64,000 nt of DNA from contig JAFEBP010000003.1 of NCBI GenBank assembly GCA_018242605.1, forward strand, positions 1-64,000, given 5' to 3'. The translations under genes and the position numbers were made by a program. The stretch is from Planctomycetota bacterium (lineage in GTDB: Bacteria; Planctomycetota; Phycisphaerae; Phycisphaerales; UBA1924). The number at the start of each line of letters is the position of its first letter. The stretch's first letter is position 1. A model generated the notes under the pieces. It was not told where the DNA came from. It was given only the letters and a program-made list of their open reading frames with translations, and made no database searches. Positions 60,916-64,000 of this stretch are shown one piece after another.

Positions 60916-63108
60916 ATGATCTCACTCCTTCTGGCCTGCGCGATCACGCTCACCCCTCCCGCCACCACCAAATCCCCGGTCACCGACACCTACCACGGCG
61001 TCACCGTCACCGACGACTACCGCTGGCTGGAAGATTGGTCCGCCCCGGCCGTGAAGGAGTGGAGCAACGCCCAGAACGCTCACGCCCGCTCCGTCCTCGA
61101 CGCGCTCCCCGCCGTCGACAAGGTCCGCGAGCAGGTCACCAAGATCATGTCGGCGCAGTCCATCTCCTACTCGGCCCTGCACCAGGCCGGCGCAACCCTC
61201 TTCGCCATCAAGCGCCAGCCGCCCAAGCAGCAGTCGATGCTCGTCACGCTCGCCTCGGCCAACGACCTCTCCTCCGAAAAGATCCTGCTCGACCCCAACA
61301 CCCTGGACCCCAAGGGCCTCACCTCCATCGACTGGTTCGTGCCCTCCTTCGACGGCACGCTCGTCGCCGTCTCCCTCTCCAGCGGCGGCAGTGAGAGCGG
61401 CGACGTGCACGTCTACAACGTCGCCACCGGCAAGGACACCGGCGAGGTGGTGCCCCGCGTGAACGGCGGCACCGCCGGCGGCAGCCTCGCGTGGGACAAG
61501 GACGGCACGGGCTTCTTCTACACCCGCTACCCCCGCGCCGGCGAGCGGCCCGAGGCCGACATGGATTTCTACACGCAGGTGTACTTCCACAAGCTCGGCA
61601 CCCCCACCAAGGACGATGTCTACGAACTGGGCCGCGAGAACCCCAAGGCCTACCTCAAGATCAAGCCCGAGCACCCCAAGGAGTGGTCGCTGGGCCGCAA
61701 GTCCGGCTTTGAACTCACCCGCATCGCCGAGATCATGCTCGCCAGCGACGACGACACCGGCCGCGTTCTCTGCACCGTGCAGCACGGCGACGGCGGCACC
61801 TTCGCGATCTACCTCCGCGACACCAACGAGATCTGGCGGCACATCGCCGACTACGACGACAAGGTCGTGCAGGCGGCGTTCGGCCCCGGCAACACCCTCT
61901 TCCTCATCTCCCGCCAGGATGCGCCCCGCGGCAAGATCCTCTCGCTGGAACTCGAGGGCCCCGCGCTCGTCGAAGGCGTGAAGGCCGCCAAGGTCTTCGT
62001 GCCCGAGGGCAAGGACGCCATCGTCTCGGACTTCACCGATCCCTCCGTGCTCCTCTGCTCGCCCCACGCCCTGTTCGTGACCTACCAGTTGGGCGGCCCC
62101 AACGAGATCCGCGTCTTCGATCACTACGGCCACCCCGCCGCGGCCCCCGCCCAACTGCCCATCGGCGACGCCGGCGGCATGTGCGTCGCGGGCCTCAAGG
62201 TGCTCTTCAACGACACCTCCTACGTGCACCCCCAGGCCTGGTTCGAGTTCGACCCCGGCACCGGCAAGACCGCCGAGACCGCCCTCAAGGTCTCCGCCCC
62301 CGTGGACTTTGACGACTGCGAGGTCGTCCGCGAGTTCGCCACCAGCAAGGACGGCACCAAGGTGCCCGTGAACATCCTGCGCAAGAAGGGCATCGCCCTC
62401 GACGGCTCGCACCCCTGCCTCGTCACGGCCTACGGCGGCTACGGCGTGAACATCACCCCTTCGTTCCGCTCCACCCTGCGTGTGTACCTGGACGAAGGAT
62501 TCGTGTGGGCCCAGGCCAACATCCGCGGCGGCGCGGAGTACGGCGAGGAGTGGCACCGCCAGGGCGCGCTCCTGAACAAGCAGAACGTCTTCGACGACTT
62601 CTACGCCGCGTGCAAGTTCATGGTGGACAGCAAGCACACCAGCCCGGCGAAACTCGCGATCGAGGGCGGCAGCAACGGCGGCCTGCTCATGGGCGCGGCC
62701 CTCACGCAGCACCCCGACGCGTTCCGCGCCGTCGTCAGCCACGTGGGCATCTACGACATGCTCCGCGTCGAGCTCTCCAGCAACGGCGCGTTCAACATCC
62801 CCGAGTTCGGCACCGTGAAGGACGAAGCGCAGTTCAAGGCCCTGTACGCCTACTCGCCCTACCACCACGTGAAGGACGGCGTGAAGTACCCCAGCGTCAT
62901 CTTCCTGACCGGCGCCAACGACCCCCGCGTCGACCCGATGCAGAGCCGCAAGATGACCGCCCGCCTCCAGGCCGCCGGCGCCGACGTCCTGCTCCGCACC
63001 AGCGCCAACAGCGGCCACGGCGGCGGCACCGCCCTCTCCGAACGCATCGAACAGCAGGTCGACGTGGTCTCGTGGTTGTTCGATCGGCTGGGCGTGTCGA
63101 AGAAATGA
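60916..63108 (+). CDS. Prolyl oligopeptidase (S9A family), exported
   Basis: A 730-residue enzyme with a short signal-like N-terminus (MISLLLACAITLTPPA). The N-terminal beta-propeller (residues ~80-430) has SWDKDGTGFFYTRYP-type blades, and the C-terminal alpha/beta-hydrolase holds the triad S586 (GGSNGGLLMG), D669 (GANDPRVDPMQ) and H701 (NSGHGGGT). It cleaves short peptides after proline. I chose the ATG at 60916 because the frame before it has no similarity and the family begins with the pattern PVTDTYHGVTVTDDYRWLED. With the M28 enzyme upstream it forms a plausible peptide-scavenging pair. Confidence 0.95.
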   Translation: MISLLLACAITLTPPATTKSPVTDTYHGVTVTDDYRWLEDWSAPAVKEWSNAQNAHARSVLDALPAVDKVREQVTKIMSAQSISYSALHQAGATLFAIKRQPPKQQSMLVTLASANDLSSEKILLDPNTLDPKGLTSIDWFVPSFDGTLVAVSLSSGGSESGDVHVYNVATGKDTGEVVPRVNGGTAGGSLAWDKDGTGFFYTRYPRAGERPEADMDFYTQVYFHKLGTPTKDDVYELGRENPKAYLKIKPEHPKEWSLGRKSGFELTRIAEIMLASDDDTGRVLCTVQHGDGGTFAIYLRDTNEIWRHIADYDDKVVQAAFGPGNTLFLISRQDAPRGKILSLELEGPALVEGVKAAKVFVPEGKDAIVSDFTDPSVLLCSPHALFVTYQLGGPNEIRVFDHYGHPAAAPAQLPIGDAGGMCVAGLKVLFNDTSYVHPQAWFEFDPGTGKTAETALKVSAPVDFDDCEVVREFATSKDGTKVPVNILRKKGIALDGSHPCLVTAYGGYGVNITPSFRSTLRVYLDEGFVWAQANIRGGAEYGEEWHRQGALLNKQNVFDDFYAACKFMVDSKHTSPAKLAIEGGSNGGLLMGAALTQHPDAFRAVVSHVGIYDMLRVELSSNGAFNIPEFGTVKDEAQFKALYAYSPYHHVKDGVKYPSVIFLTGANDPRVDPMQSRKMTARLQAAGADVLLRTSANSGHGGGTALSERIEQQVDVVSWLFDRLGVSKK

Positions 63109-63126
63109 GCCGCCGAGCAAGGCGCG

Positions 63127-63453
63127 TTACGCGCGAGTGTCAACGATGTACACCCGCCGCTCCAGCCGCTCACCCAGCAGTTTGAGCACCGCGGGCGCGA
63201 ACGGCGCGATGGTTTCGGGCCGGTTGTTGAACGCGAGCATCACGATGATCGCGATCGGCAATGAGGACGCGTGCTGTTGAAACGGGATGCCCCGATCCAG
63301 GGTCAGAAGAACGTCAAAGCCCGCCGCCGCGGCCTTCAGCAGTTCGCCGTTGTCCTTGTCCTCCCAGCCCATCGATCGCGCGGTGCGCACATCATGTCCG
63401 ACCAGAAGTCGGCCGAACCGCTTCGGCGTGCAATGGTCCAGCAGCACTCTCAC
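63127..63453 (-). CDS. DUF5615 PIN-like protein (putative toxin)
   Basis: A 108-residue protein matching the DUF5615 PIN-like domain: LLDHCTPKRF at the N-terminus with the first Asp, GWEDKDNGELL in the middle and VLLTLDRGIPFQQ with the second acidic position. PIN-like proteins of this type are predicted RNases of toxin-antitoxin pairs. The GTG start overlaps the upstream DUF433 stop by 4 nt. It is convergent with the prolyl oligopeptidase gene. Toxicity has not been shown for this family member. Confidence 0.85.
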   Translation of the reverse strand: MRVLLDHCTPKRFGRLLVGHDVRTARSMGWEDKDNGELLKAAAAGFDVLLTLDRGIPFQQHASSLPIAIIVMLAFNNRPETIAPFAPAVLKLLGERLERRVYIVDTRA

Positions 63454-63692
63454 GCGGCTCGCCGCTCCCGGAAAAGCGAGCCCGGGACCGCGTGCAGAAC
63501 GCCGACGGCCTGCTCTCTGGTCACGCCCTCGAAATCATCGAGGAACTCGTTGAGGTCATAGCCGCCTTCAAGATACTCAAACAGCACGCGGACGGGCACG
63601 CGGGTGCCTTTGAACAACACCTCACCCCCGAGTCGGTCGGGCGAGCACGCCACGAACTCGGCCAGTTCAGGGGGAATCGTTGATTCGTCCAT
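63450..63692 (-). CDS. DUF433-family protein (putative antitoxin)
   Basis: An 80-residue DUF433 protein with GEVLFKGTRVPVRVLFEYLE and NEFLDDFEGVTREQAVGVLH, the helix-turn-helix-like core of this family. It sits directly upstream of the DUF5615 gene with a 4-nt overlap, which is the standard antitoxin-toxin arrangement. The ATG at 63692 has no clear ribosome binding site. It probably represses its own promoter, by analogy with other pairs. Confidence 0.87.
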   Translation of the reverse strand: MDESTIPPELAEFVACSPDRLGGEVLFKGTRVPVRVLFEYLEGGYDLNEFLDDFEGVTREQAVGVLHAVPGSLFRERRAA

Positions 63693-63805
63693 GCATGGAT
63701 CTTAGGGTCCATACAGTGCTCCAACGTGCCACGCGGGGAGCGGCGCAGGCCGGAATCCTTGGGACGGGCACTCAACCATCCGCCCGCCTCCCGGTACACC
63801 CGGTT

Positions 63806-64000
63806 GATGGGCCACAGGACTTTCGCCGCATTGACCTTCTTTGAGTCCACTCTCGCCGCGGTTGGCCGATCGCTCGACAGGGCGTGCGAGATCGTCGCCG
63901 CGCTCTTCCACAAGCTCACCGACGGGTACTGGGTGCGCTCGCGGACCCGAGCGGCCAAGGAGTGGATGGGCGGCGCCGCCGACGCCGCGGCCCAGGGCGC
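63806..64000 (+). CDS. Start of an unrecognised protein, cut by the window end
   Basis: A frame from the ATG at 63806 stays open to the end of the window (65 codons) with GC-rich third positions. It reads MGHRTFAALTFFESTLAAVG and later AAKEWMGGAADAAAQG. I do not recognise it. There is no good ribosome binding site, so the start and even the reality of the gene are uncertain. Confidence 0.35.

Overview
This window looks like chromosomal DNA from a GC-rich planctomycete, most likely class Phycisphaerae. The evidence is the mix of secreted proteins ending in short Asp/Asn-Gly-rich, dockerin-like modules with a terminal Cys-Gly (the GC-type dockerin style I associate with Phycisphaerae), PEP-CTERM-like tails, and a full Gram-negative-style gene set with strongly GC-biased third positions. 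No rRNA, tRNA, CRISPR array, prophage or insertion sequence was recognised.

Layout. 0-4.6 kb is gene-poor: degenerate tandem repeats, one unrecognised gene, a decaying MntA-HepT toxin-antitoxin pair, a C-rich 66-bp repeat array and a heptamer array. 4.6-10.1 kb holds housekeeping genes: FkbM methyltransferase, MscS channel, SRPBCC protein, accB-accC with a DUF2959 lipoprotein, and a GNAT acetyltransferase. 10.2-17.7 kb is a four-gene signalling operon: MASE1/multi-PAS kinase, single-domain receiver, hybrid kinase and LuxR-type regulator. 17.7-24.3 kb carries rodA and mrdA (cell elongation), PPK2, a second DUF2959 lipoprotein and a C39-like lipoprotein peptidase. 24.3-28.1 kb has a SUMF1-domain gene broken by an in-frame TGA, RicT with a long Arg-Gly tail, and a small zinc-ribbon membrane protein.

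28.3-46 kb is dominated by secreted proteins: beta-propeller-like repeat proteins with Ig and dockerin modules, a PEP-CTERM protein, a large secreted protein of unknown function, a PLC-like phosphodiesterase, a propeller/beta-gamma-crystallin-like protein and a collagen-like protein, with a transketolase among them. 46.3-48.6 kb encodes a glycine-zipper protein and a PRC-barrel protein. 48.8-52.4 kb is a second signalling locus: a LuxR regulator coupled to a PAS kinase, with a degenerate paralogous kinase divergently transcribed. 53-58.8 kb is low-density, with unrecognised genes, another propeller/dockerin protein, dispersed repeats and a second array sharing its core with the 3-kb array. 58.8-63.1 kb is a tight run of ROK kinase, M28 peptidase and S9 prolyl oligopeptidase. 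The window ends with a DUF433/DUF5615 pair and the start of another reading frame.

Coupled units include mntA/hepT (11-nt overlap), kinase/receiver and hybrid kinase/regulator (4-nt overlaps), kinase/regulator at 49.6 kb (23-nt overlap), and ROK/M28 (4-nt overlap). The points most worth a second look are the two repeat arrays with a common core, the RG-tailed RicT, the near-identical dockerin DNA modules and the divergent kinase paralogues.
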